A stretch of DNA of 64,000 nucleotides from Bryobacterales bacterium (GTDB lineage Bacteria > Acidobacteriota > Terriglobia > Bryobacterales > Bryobacteraceae): positions 1 through 64,000 of the forward strand of contig JADLDI010000007.1 in assembly GCA_020846745.1 (NCBI GenBank). The letters are read 5' to 3'. A model generated the notes under the pieces. The model was not told the DNA's origin. It was given only the letters and a program-made list of their open reading frames with translations, and did not search any database. Each line of letters starts with the position of its first letter. Position 1 is the first letter of the stretch. This document shows, piece after piece, positions 16,725 to 26,200 of the stretch. The translations under genes were made by a program, and so were the position numbers.

Positions 16725-17392
16725 TGAAACTGCCGAAACGGCTGTTGAAACTCGGGACCGGCGCGCTGTCGGATGCGATGGGCAAGCGCGGCGCCATGGT
16801 GCACGACATCCGCTGCTGGTCGGGCAACCCCGCAATGGCGGGCCCGGCGTTCACCCTCGAAATTCACGCGGCAGACATCCTGATGGTGGCGAAAGCGGTT
16901 TCCGCAGCGCCAGAGGGAAGCGTGCTGGTGATCGACGGGCGCGCGCACTGCGACACTGCCCTTTGGGGAGACCTGACCAGCCTCGCCGCAAAGTCGAAGG
17001 GGCTCGCCGGAGTCGTGATCGACGGGGCGGTGCGCGACGTCCGTGGGATGACTAAAGTCGGTTTTCCCGTGTACGCCCGTGCCGCCGTCCCCAGCGCCGG
17101 CGGTGCACAGTACCTGGGACATCTCAACACAGCCGTTACATGCGGTGGTCAAACCGTTCGCCCCGGCGATTGGATCGTCGGCGATCAGGACGGTGTTGTC
17201 GTGATCGCGGCGGAAAGCCTGGATGACGTGGTGGCCGCAGCCACAACAATCGCCGCTGCCGAGCGGCAGATCGAGCGCCGCATTCGAGCCGGCGAAGATA
17301 TCTGCGGCATCCTCGCGATCGATAACGTAATTGAAGCCAAAAAGGCGCAGGTGTTCATTCCGCAGTTGGCAGCAACTCAGAAGGAGAGCTAG
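16724..17392 (+). CDS. RraA-family protein (aldolase/decarboxylase-like)
   Basis: A 222-aa protein. LLKLGTGALSDAMGKRGAM, IDGRAHCDTALWGDL, GVVIDGAVRDVRGM and DWIVGDQDGVVVIAAE are hallmark segments of the RraA / 4-hydroxy-4-methyl-2-oxoglutarate aldolase fold. The Arg-Asp in VRD binds substrate and divalent metal. Most stand-alone RraA homologues beside dehydrogenases are oxaloacetate decarboxylases or HMG-type aldolases rather than RNase E inhibitors. It is coupled to the upstream dehydrogenase and 3 bp before the transporter. Confidence 0.85.
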   Translation: MKLPKRLLKLGTGALSDAMGKRGAMVHDIRCWSGNPAMAGPAFTLEIHAADILMVAKAVSAAPEGSVLVIDGRAHCDTALWGDLTSLAAKSKGLAGVVIDGAVRDVRGMTKVGFPVYARAAVPSAGGAQYLGHLNTAVTCGGQTVRPGDWIVGDQDGVVVIAAESLDDVVAAATTIAAAERQIERRIRAGEDICGILAIDNVIEAKKAQVFIPQLAATQKES

Positions 17393-17395
17393 CCG

Positions 17396-18805
17396 ATGTC
17401 ACTCCCGAAGTGGGACTTGGCGGACCTGCCGGAGCCGCCTCCGTTTACCGTGCGCAACGCGCTCCGCGTCATCGGACCGGGCGCGATCCTGCTGGCGGCT
17501 TCGATCGGCGGCGGCGAATGGCTGATCGGACCCGCCCTGGCCGTGCGTTTTGGCCCCGGCCTGTTCTGGATCGCCACGCTCGCGATCGCGCTGCAGTGGG
17601 TGTTCAACCTGGAGGCGATCCGATACACGCTTTATACCGGTGAGCCTGTCACGGCCGGATTCATGCGTCTGCGGCCGGGGTCGAAGTTCTGGGCCGGCGT
17701 GTACACTTTGGCAGCCTTGGCACAGCTCGGCATGCCGGCGTTGGGTGCAGCGTGCGCAACGGTCGTGTTCTCGATGGTCGCGGGGCGACTCCCTGGCGGG
17801 CCCGATACGGCGACGCTCGCATGGATCACCTACGCCATAGTGGGCTGCACGTTTTTCATCCTGCTGCTGGGCGGCACCATTGAGCGCATGCTCGAGTTGG
17901 CGTCGTGGGCGATGGTGACGTACATTTTCGGGTTTCTGGTGATCGCGAACGTGCTATTCGTTCCCGCCGCACATTGGATCAAGACGGGCGCCGGATTTTT
18001 TGAGTTCGGCTATCTGCCGGCAAATACCGATATGGTTCTGCTGGCCACGCTGGCCGCCACGGCGGGGTCGGGCGGTATAGGCAATGTTGTGATCTCAAAC
18101 TGGGTGCGCGACAAGGGGTTCGGCATGGGTTCCGTTGTCGGCGCGATCCCGAGCGCCCTGGGCGGGCGCGAGGTCCAGTTGTCGCACTCCGGGACCGTTT
18201 TCCCGATCACCCCCGACAATCAACGCCGGTGGAAGCTCTGGTGGAAGTATGTTTCGGCTGACCAGACTCTGCTTTGGGCCGGCGGCTGCTTTATCGGCAT
18301 GTTCCTGAACATCAACCTTGCCACTTCGATCGCGCCACCCGGCGCCGACTTGAGCGACGTGGGCGCGGGCGCATTCCAGGCCAAATACATGGCAGAGCAT
18401 CTGTGGCACGGCTTCTGGTTCCTGGCGCTGCTCAACGGCTTCTGGATTCTGTTCTCGACGCACTTGGGGAATACGGATACGCTCATCCGCACGGTCACGG
18501 ACATTCTCTGGATCGCGGGGTTCCATCGGAGCAAGGGGGCGCACGTCGGGCGTCTCTACTACACCGTGCTCGCGGCGTTCACGCTGTGGGCGGTCTGGGC
18601 CGTCAACTGGGGTTCGGCGATGACGCTGTTTAAAGCGCTGGGCGTGGTGGCCGGGCCGATCCTCGCGTTCGCCGCGGTTCAGGTGCTGATCGTCAACACG
18701 ACACTGCTGCCGCCGGAGCTACGGCCATCGTTGTGGCGGCGGGCCGGTTTGGTCGGGTGTACGCTCTTCTACGTGGTGATGTTCGTGGCGGTGCTTCTGC
18801 GTTAG
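17396..18805 (+). CDS. Nramp-related transporter lacking the DPGN metal site
   Basis: A 469-aa polytopic membrane protein with ~11 hydrophobic segments and a LeuT-like layout. The N-terminal GPGAILLAASIGGGEWLIGP aligns with the first Nramp helix, where canonical transporters read GPGxxxxxxxxDPGN. Here the Asp and Asn that bind Mn/Fe are replaced by GGGEW. The TM6 region (GNVVISNWVRDKGFGMG) also lacks the MPH-type motif. This points to a divergent Nramp subfamily whose substrate may not be a transition metal. It follows the dehydrogenase and RraA genes closely, so an organic or Mg-type substrate tied to their pathway is possible. Confidence 0.8.
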   Translation: MSLPKWDLADLPEPPPFTVRNALRVIGPGAILLAASIGGGEWLIGPALAVRFGPGLFWIATLAIALQWVFNLEAIRYTLYTGEPVTAGFMRLRPGSKFWAGVYTLAALAQLGMPALGAACATVVFSMVAGRLPGGPDTATLAWITYAIVGCTFFILLLGGTIERMLELASWAMVTYIFGFLVIANVLFVPAAHWIKTGAGFFEFGYLPANTDMVLLATLAATAGSGGIGNVVISNWVRDKGFGMGSVVGAIPSALGGREVQLSHSGTVFPITPDNQRRWKLWWKYVSADQTLLWAGGCFIGMFLNINLATSIAPPGADLSDVGAGAFQAKYMAEHLWHGFWFLALLNGFWILFSTHLGNTDTLIRTVTDILWIAGFHRSKGAHVGRLYYTVLAAFTLWAVWAVNWGSAMTLFKALGVVAGPILAFAAVQVLIVNTTLLPPELRPSLWRRAGLVGCTLFYVVMFVAVLLR

Positions 18806-18918
18806 AGCCCCGTCCTCCGTTTCTGTATCGCACACCTGACAGCGGGCGGACATGTAGTGGGCGGGCAGTCGCGAACGGTGAAGGGATTTGATAGCCTAAT
18901 GCCCCAGAGGAGAAGTGC

Positions 18919-20118
18919 GTGCGCATACTTGAGTTGATTGCGGTTGGTGTGGCGGTTTGCGGCCTGGCGGCCGCACAGACGCATAAGGTAGCGCGGAAGT
19001 TTATTTATCCGAGCGAGTTTAAGGCGGGGCGGCCTTACAGTCCGGGCGTGCTGGCGGGCGAGACGTTGTATATCGCGGGGCAGATCGATAAAGATCCGCA
19101 GACGGGGGCACAGCCGGCCGGCATCAAAGAGCAGACGCGGCTGGCGATGAACAACATGGGCCATGTGCTGCGGGCGGCGGGCATGGATTTCGGCAACGTG
19201 GTGAGCTGCCACGTGCAGTTGAAGGACATGGGCCAGTACAAGGACATGAACGAGGTGTACGGCAGCTTTTTCGGGCCGGCGCATTATCCGGCGCGGACGA
19301 CGCTCGAGTTTCCAGGGTTGCCGGGCGGGGCGAACCTCGAGGTGAGTTGCATAGCGTATGCCGACAAGTCGAAGATTTCGCTTGTAGTGCCGCCCGCGGG
19401 GACAATTCCGAAAGCCATGGGTCCGTACCGGCCTGGCGTTTGGGCGGGGGACACGCTGTATGTGTCGGGCAGCGGCGGCCGGAAGCCGGTAACCGATGAA
19501 CTGGACCCGGCGATTGAGGCGCAGACGAAGCAGACGATGGAGAACATCGGGCAGATCCTGAAAGCCGGCGGGGTCGGCTTCAAAGACACGGTGTTCACGA
19601 ACGTCTATTTCATGGACCCGAGCAACTATCAGGGCACGACGTACGGGAAGTTGAATTCAATCTACAAGGAGTATTGGAAGCTGGGAACGGCGCCGAGCCG
19701 GGCGAGTTTTCCGGTGTCGAAACTGCCGGGGACGATCAGCGTGGAGTTTACGTTTATCGCGTCGAAGGATAAGACGAAGGGGCGGGTGGTGCCGGATTCG
19801 GCTGGTCCGAGTCCAACGTCGTCGAATGGCGGGGTGATCGCCAGCGACACGCTGTACACCTCGGGAAAATCAGGTAGCGGCGCGACAGTTGAGGAGCAGA
19901 TGCGCGACTCGATCAAGAGCATTCAAGGGATTCTGGGACTGGCCGGCATGAACCTGTCGAACATCGTCGATGCCCATGTGTACTTGAAGGACGTGGGCCA
20001 GATGTCGACGATGGACGCGATCTTTAGGGAGTACTTCCCGAAGAATCCGCCGGCGCGGACGACGCTGCAAGTGAATATGCAGCAGTTGGTGCAGGTGCAG
20101 GTGACGGCGGTGCGGTAG
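18919..20118 (+). CDS. exported protein with three tandem RidA domains
   Basis: A 399-aa protein from a GTG preceded by GAGGAGA, with a signal peptide (LIAVGVAVCGLAAAQ). Three YjgF/RidA domains follow at ~25-148, ~155-275 and ~285-399. Each repeats the family pattern: LYIAGQIDKDP / LYVSGSGGRKP / LYTSGKSGSG; then VVSCHVQLKDM / VFTNVYFMDP / IVDAHVYLKDV. Each keeps the substrate-binding Arg in PARTT, PSRAS and PARTT. The third domain lacks the Glu seen near the end of the first two. RidA normally hydrolyses reactive enamines/imines in the cytosol as a single-domain trimer, so a pseudo-trimer in one exported chain is unusual. Confidence 0.85.
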   Translation: MRILELIAVGVAVCGLAAAQTHKVARKFIYPSEFKAGRPYSPGVLAGETLYIAGQIDKDPQTGAQPAGIKEQTRLAMNNMGHVLRAAGMDFGNVVSCHVQLKDMGQYKDMNEVYGSFFGPAHYPARTTLEFPGLPGGANLEVSCIAYADKSKISLVVPPAGTIPKAMGPYRPGVWAGDTLYVSGSGGRKPVTDELDPAIEAQTKQTMENIGQILKAGGVGFKDTVFTNVYFMDPSNYQGTTYGKLNSIYKEYWKLGTAPSRASFPVSKLPGTISVEFTFIASKDKTKGRVVPDSAGPSPTSSNGGVIASDTLYTSGKSGSGATVEEQMRDSIKSIQGILGLAGMNLSNIVDAHVYLKDVGQMSTMDAIFREYFPKNPPARTTLQVNMQQLVQVQVTAVR

Positions 20119-20224
20119 GGATTGTCTCTCGCCAGGGCGCAAAGACGCCAAACACACTAAGAAGGATGATAACCGGGTGCGGCGGTGTACTCTGACAGGT
20201 GAGGAAATTCTCGGTTTGCCCACG
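20119..20224 (+). other. short intergenic gap with repeat-like GGCGCAAAGACGC text
   Basis: The segment around 20132-20150 reads CTCGCCAGGGCGCAAAGACG, resembling a short dispersed repeat often found between bacterial genes. Only one copy is evident in this window, so repeat status is recollection, not observation. Confidence 0.25.
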
Positions 20225-20998
20225 ATGAAATACGTTCGATTCCAAACACCTGACGCTGCCGCCCCGCAATGGGGAATTCTCGAAGGCGACTCCGTTCAGC
20301 CACTGTCGGCGGCTCCTTATGAAGGGGGAACTGCGACCGGTGGCGTGGTCGCGCCCGGGTCGGTACAACTGCTTGCGCCGGTGGCGCCGCCCAAGATCTT
20401 TGCGATTGGGATGAATTACCGCTCGCATTTGGGAACACGGCCGGAGCCCAAGACGCCTGAAGTCTTCTATAAGCCGATCACTTGCCTGGTAAACCCGGGC
20501 GATGCGATTGTGATCCCGCATAACGCCCACGATGTGCACTATGAGGGCGAACTGGTGCTGGTGATCGGGCGCACGGCGACGCGCGTGACTGTTGAGGACG
20601 CGCCGGATTACATCTTCGGCGTGACTTGCGGCAACGACGTATCGGAGCGGGACTGGCAGCGCGGCCCGAATAAGGATTTGCAATGGTGGCGGGCGAAGGG
20701 GTCGGACACGTTTGGACCGGCGGGTCCGGTTTTGGTGACCGGGTTGAATTACAACGACCTGTTGTTGACCACGCGGCTGAACGGCGCGGTCGTGCAGCAG
20801 CAGCGGACGTCGGATTTGATCTTCACGGCGGCGACGATTGTCAGTGTGATTTCGCAGAACGTGACGCTGCAGCCGGGAGACCTGATTTATACCGGGACGC
20901 CCGGATCTACAAAGGCGTTGTCGGCAGGCGATATCGTAGAAGTGGAGGTTGAGGGCATCGGCGTATTGCGCAACCCGGTGCAGTCTGCCACATTGTGA
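20225..20998 (+). CDS. fumarylacetoacetate hydrolase-family protein
   Basis: A 257-aa protein. I chose the ATG at 20225 because the family N-terminus (MKYVRFQTPDAAAPQWGILE) begins there. The catalytic core has FAIGMNYRSHLG, YEGELVLVIGRTA with metal-binding Glu residues, CGNDVSERDWQ, and the closing GDLIYTGTPGSTKALSAGD. These enzymes hydrolyse or decarboxylate 2-keto-diketo acids using Mg or Mn; the substrate here is unknown. The stop overlaps the GTG of the next gene by 4 bp. Confidence 0.9.
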   Translation: MKYVRFQTPDAAAPQWGILEGDSVQPLSAAPYEGGTATGGVVAPGSVQLLAPVAPPKIFAIGMNYRSHLGTRPEPKTPEVFYKPITCLVNPGDAIVIPHNAHDVHYEGELVLVIGRTATRVTVEDAPDYIFGVTCGNDVSERDWQRGPNKDLQWWRAKGSDTFGPAGPVLVTGLNYNDLLLTTRLNGAVVQQQRTSDLIFTAATIVSVISQNVTLQPGDLIYTGTPGSTKALSAGDIVEVEVEGIGVLRNPVQSATL

Positions 20999-23280
20999 CG
21001 CCGGACCGAACGAGGACAGACACGCAGGTCGTCTGGGCCGCCATGATGGCGTGCCTGTTCATGATCGCCTACCATACCGGGTCGAAGGCGTTCCGGGACG
21101 CGTTCTTCCTTACTAAGTTCGACATTAAATCGCTGCCCGCGATGGTAATCGTGGCGTCGCTGTTTTCGATCGTCGCGGTGCTGGCCAGTTCGCGGGCAAT
21201 CATGAAAATCGGGCCGGCGCGGCTGATGCCGGTCTCGTTCGGGATATCGGCTGCGATGCAGATTGTAATCTGGTTCGCGATCGATGAATTTCCGCGGGCG
21301 TGTGCGGTGATCTTATACCTGCAGTCGGTCGCGCTGGGGTCGTTGCTGACATCGGGTTTCTGGTCGATGATCAACGAGCGGTTCGACCCGCGGACCGTCA
21401 AGCAACTGGTGGGGCGCATCGCGGGCGCGGGAACGCTGGGGGGAATGATGAGCGGCATCATCACGGAGCGGGTCGGCGCCAAGTTCCATTCCGAGACGAT
21501 GCTGCCGGTGTTGGGGGCGTTTCATATTGCCTGCGCACTGTTACTGCTGGTGGTGAAGCGGGGGATGGCCGCGCCGCCGGCCGCTAATCAGCGGACAGAC
21601 GACGAGCCGCGGGGACCGTCGGGCTTGGAGATTCTGAACCAGGCGCCCTATTTGAAAACGCTCGCCGCGCTGGTGATTTTGGGTACGATCAGCGCCGCGA
21701 TGATCGATTATGTATTCAAGTCGTCGGCGCGCGCGTTCTACGGTCCTGGGGATAACCTGCTGCGGTTCTTTGCGCTGGTAAACGCGGTGACCGGAGTACT
21801 GACGTTTGCCGTGCAGACGGCGCTGAGCAGCGTGTCGCTGCGGCGCCTGGGTATTGCGCGAACGGTTGGCACGCTGCCGTTTGCCGTGTCGTTTGGCGGA
21901 TTTGGCGCGCTGGTGCTCGGTGGATTGCCTGCGGCGACGATCGCACGGGGGCTGGAAGCGGTGTTTCGCGGGTCGTTGTTCCGGTCGGGATTCGAACTCT
22001 TCTATACGTCGATGCCGACGCAGGAGAAGCGCGCGGCGAAATCGATTGTCGATGTGGGGTTTGACCGGATGGGCGATGCGGTGGGGTTCGGGCTGGTGTC
22101 GCTGCTGCTGATGCTCGGTCCGGCGATCGCAGCGCCGGCAATTCTGACGGTTTCGATTCTGGTGGCGCTCGCGGGAATATTTGTAGCGTCGCGGCTGCAG
22201 GGGGCGTATATCGATGCGCTGGAGCATGGGTTACGCGAGCGCGGCGGCGAGTATGCGGCGCTGGAGGATATCAACAAGACAGGCGCGATGACCGCGTTTA
22301 TGGACTCGCTGACGATTCTGGATGCGGGGCGGATTGGGCGTCCCGAAGAGCCGTCGCGCAACTATACGGCGATTGGTTCGACACGGCCGCCGCGGAGGGA
22401 GGAAGAGGAGAGCCCGCCGACGGTGGTTGGCGCGACGGCGCTGAACGATCCGGTGGTGCAGCAGGTGGCGGTGTTGCGGTCTGGTAACGCCGACAAGATT
22501 TTACGATTCTTGGAGGCAAATCCGAAGATCAAGCCGCACCTGGTGCCGCACGTGATGACGCTGCTGGGGTGGGACCGCGTATCGAATGAAGTGACCGCGG
22601 CGTTGCGGCGGGTGGCGGAGTCGCACACCGGGCAGTTGACGGACGCGCTGTTGGACCAAAACACCGAGTTTGCGATCAGGCGGCGGATCCCGCGTGTGCT
22701 GAGCGTGGTGTCGACCCCGCGCGTGGCCGCAGGCGTGATCCACGGGCTGAACGACCGGCGGTTTGAAGTGCGGTTTCAGTGCGGGCGGGCGCTGGCGGCG
22801 ATGATGGCGAACAATCAGTATCTGAAGTTCAACCCGGAGGAGATCTACGGGGCGATCCGGCGGGAAGTGGCGGTGTCGCGGCCGGTGTGGGAGAGCCAGA
22901 GGTTGCTGGACCGGTCGGAGGACACCGAAAACTCGCCGTTTGTGGACGAGTTTCTCAGGGATCGCACGAACCGGTCGTTACAGCACCTGTTCACGCTGCT
23001 CGCGTTGATTCACCCGCCGGAACCGTTGAATATCGCGTATCACGGGTTGCATGCCGACGATGAGCAACTGCGGGGCACGGCACTGGAGTATCTGGAATCG
23101 ATTCTGCCGGCGGACATACGGTCGAAGTTATGGCCGCTGCTGGACCGTCCGGAACCGGAAAACGAGCCGGTGGACAAACGGTCGCGGGAAGACATTCTGG
23201 CGGAGTTGATTAAATCGAGCCACTCGGTGATGGTGCGGCTGGAGGAGTTGCAGAAAAAGCCCGAGGAACCCGCGTCGTAG
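20995..23280 (+). CDS. MFS-like membrane protein fused to a C-terminal HEAT-like region
   Basis: A 761-aa protein from GTG, coupled to the FAH-family gene. Residues ~12-410 contain ~12 hydrophobic segments (WAAMMACLFMIAYHTGS, MVIVASLFSIVAVLASS) with loops like GRIAGAGTLGGMMSGIIT, resembling ATP/ADP-exchanger-type or other MFS carriers. From ~480 the protein is soluble and helical (LVPHVMTLLGWDRVSNEVTA, VRFQCGRALAAMM) with HEAT-like pairs. Such HEAT-fused translocases are found in several bacterial groups and their substrates are unknown. The last 71 bp overlap the convergent CPBP gene. Confidence 0.7.
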   Translation: MTPDRTRTDTQVVWAAMMACLFMIAYHTGSKAFRDAFFLTKFDIKSLPAMVIVASLFSIVAVLASSRAIMKIGPARLMPVSFGISAAMQIVIWFAIDEFPRACAVILYLQSVALGSLLTSGFWSMINERFDPRTVKQLVGRIAGAGTLGGMMSGIITERVGAKFHSETMLPVLGAFHIACALLLLVVKRGMAAPPAANQRTDDEPRGPSGLEILNQAPYLKTLAALVILGTISAAMIDYVFKSSARAFYGPGDNLLRFFALVNAVTGVLTFAVQTALSSVSLRRLGIARTVGTLPFAVSFGGFGALVLGGLPAATIARGLEAVFRGSLFRSGFELFYTSMPTQEKRAAKSIVDVGFDRMGDAVGFGLVSLLLMLGPAIAAPAILTVSILVALAGIFVASRLQGAYIDALEHGLRERGGEYAALEDINKTGAMTAFMDSLTILDAGRIGRPEEPSRNYTAIGSTRPPRREEEESPPTVVGATALNDPVVQQVAVLRSGNADKILRFLEANPKIKPHLVPHVMTLLGWDRVSNEVTAALRRVAESHTGQLTDALLDQNTEFAIRRRIPRVLSVVSTPRVAAGVIHGLNDRRFEVRFQCGRALAAMMANNQYLKFNPEEIYGAIRREVAVSRPVWESQRLLDRSEDTENSPFVDEFLRDRTNRSLQHLFTLLALIHPPEPLNIAYHGLHADDEQLRGTALEYLESILPADIRSKLWPLLDRPEPENEPVDKRSREDILAELIKSSHSVMVRLEELQKKPEEPAS

Positions 23281-26200
23281 CAAGCCAGATTGCGGTGGCG
23301 GCCAGCCCGGCGACGAGGGCGAGGTAGCCCTGAGTTTGGAGTTCCTGGTTGGGCTGTGTGAACAGCTTGTAGGCGCCGAGGATCACCTGTCCGCCGAAAA
23401 CGGCGGCGGCCCACTGTGCGACGGCGCCGCCGCTGGTGCGGACGATGAGCGATGCGAGGGCGAGCAAGAGGACGATTGCGGCGAAGTTGTAGGCAACCAG
23501 GGCGGGAGAATCGGAGCGGCTGAGCGCGAGGGCTAGCGCGATGGTGAGGGCGTAGGCAAGGCGTTTGCGGGGTGCGAAGAGGCCGGCGGCGGCCGTAGCG
23601 AGGATCGACCCGAGTAGGCCGGCTAAAGCAGCACTGACCGTAGCGGAGAGCAGCACGGCCACGGCTGGCGACCATTGATCGACAGGGGGCGGGGACCAGA
23701 GCGGTAGCGAGAAGCGGTTGCCGGCAACGAACTGTTCGCCCCAACTGATGAGACGCATGGCGCCGCCGAAGGCGACGGCGATGGCCGGGGCGAGGGTCCA
23801 GGGGGAGTTCGAGAAGCGGCGGGGTCCGGCAAAGACTTCAAGGGCGAGCATGGCGAGAGCAACACCGAAGCCGGCGAGCAGGGCGCGGACGATCAGGCTG
23901 ATGGTCACGTCGGCCAGGAACTCCTGCGGGGACTGGGCGGTGTTGTAGTTGGACCAACGGCCCGGCCAGTCGTTGAGGAACTGGGCGAGGATCAGCAGGC
24001 AGAAGGGGACACCGACGGCGGCGTAGCGCTTCCAGCGGAACGGATGACTGCGCAGGTTCTGGATGAAAACGACGAGCAGCATCAGACCGATGCCGCCGCC
24101 GACGGCGGGTAGGAGATAGCGCTGCAGGCGCAGGCGGCGGAAGTCGCGCTCCCATGCTTCGGGTAATTTGAGGTAGCGGCGGAAGCCGGAGGGTTGGTCG
24201 CCGCGGATGGCCAGGAACAGGCGGGCGCGGGCGTCGCCGATCCGCCAGTCTTTCTCTTCCCAGGTGAAGGTGTGGTCGGTGCGGTGTTTCAGTTTCTCGG
24301 CGGCGGCGTCGACCAGCCGGTAGCGGGCAGGGTCGATTTGCTGGTCCTTGAGGTAGCGCTCGGCGAGTTCGCGGGCGGCGGGCTGTTCGAGGTTCGCGCC
24401 GGGGGCGTCTTCGTCCAGGATGAGGTCGGTACGGAGCAACCGGCCTTCAGGCGAGATGAAGATCCAGCGTTCCTGCTTGTTGAGCGGCTGGAAGTGGCGG
24501 ATGCGCCAGACGGCGGGGGTGAGTTTGGTGCGGGCGACTTCGTTGGGGTCGCCACCGTTGCGGCGGACGTATTCGAGTTCGGCGACCGGCAGGTTGGTGA
24601 CGAATTCGATGGAGGTTTGCCAGCCTTTGGGAGGCGGTCCGGCGAGACGCAGGGCTTCGTCGCGGTTGATTCTGAGGCGGATGAAATCGCCGTAGGGCTT
24701 GGGGTGGACGAACAGGGCGGCGAGGCCGAGTAGGGCGGCGACGGCGAACAGGATTCGGGGACTGAGGGTCGCCGGGATGGGCGGCAGCAGGCCGGAGGGG
24801 TGCTCTTCTTCCGCCGTGGCCGGTTGGTGCGGATCGGCGGCGTTGGTCATCGCAGGGTCGACCAGAAATCCGGCATGGCGTCGGTAGCGGTAGAGCGATA
24901 CGGCCAGGGGCAGCAGGACAACGCCGCCGACGAGAAGCCCGGTGCCGCGCAGGTACCAATCGCTCGACTGAAAGAGGAACGATCCCATGAGCACAGCGTC
25001 TACCGTGTAGTGCCAAACGAGCGTCGCAAGGATGCCGAAGCGCAGCATGACCATGCCGGCAACCACCCCGATCGCGCCGACTTCGACTCCGCGGATCCAC
25101 GCCGGTTGCTGTGGATAGTTGGCGTGCAGGAATCCCCAAACGAACGCCGGGACGATGACGGCGATCGAGCGCCGAAGGCCGATGCGGGCGAGCAGCGGAA
25201 TGGCGAGCAGGCGGAACCAGGCTTCCTCACTGGTGGCGGCCATCAGGGCGATGGTTAGTGGATAGAGCCACGGCAGGGCGGTCGACAGCAGGTCTGAGTA
25301 TTCGACGTCCTGCGGGCTCCAGACGCCGAAGCGCTGTCCAATCAAATAGAACGCGGTGATGAAGGCGATGTGGCCGGCGGCCATGGCGTATCCGGTGACA
25401 CTGGCGCGGAAGAACTCGCGAGTGTCGAGGGCACGGCGGGAGAAAGCGGCGGACACGGACAAGCGATTGGGGAGCAGGCGGCGGTAGAGCGTTTCGCCAG
25501 GGGCGGCGGCGAGAATCACGTAAAAGAACACCGCGACGCCGGCGCCGACACCTTGCAGCAGGAGCAGCGGGATGGCGGTGTCGAGCCGGGTGCTGGTGGG
25601 CAGAGAGTCCAGCGAGAACGGCAGGGTATTCCACTGGTTCAAGGCCATGAGGACGGCGAGTACACCGCAGGCTTTGACGAGGCGCGCCCAGCGGACCTGG
25701 CCGGCGCGCACCGCTTGGATAAGCACCACCAGTCCGGCCAGGATGAGCGGAACGTAGAAGCCTTGCGCGATTTGCGAATAGAGTTCGTTGCGCGAGCGCA
25801 TGGCGCTGAAGTCGCGCTGCCATTGCTCCGGAACCTTGAGGTACTCGCGGAACGCGCCTATCTCGCCGCCGCGGACAGTGACCGCGCGGCGGTAAGTTGC
25901 GCCTTTGAGGGAGAAGCCTTCGCGCTCCCATTCGAAGAAGTGGTCCACCCGATTGGGTTTGTTTTCGGAGCGTTCCTCGACAAGGCGGTAGCCTGCGGGG
26001 ACCACGGTTTGGGCAACCGTGCGGGCATCGTCGCGGGAAAGCGAGGCGCCTTTGGCGTCCTCGGCGATGATATGGTCCATCGCAACAGTGCGGCCGTCCG
26101 GGGTGAGCCAGACGCGGAACTCTTCCTTTTCCGGCGGTCGATACCAGCGGGCGCGCCATTGCCAAACCACCACCTCGCCGGACATGAGCTTGTTCGCCTG

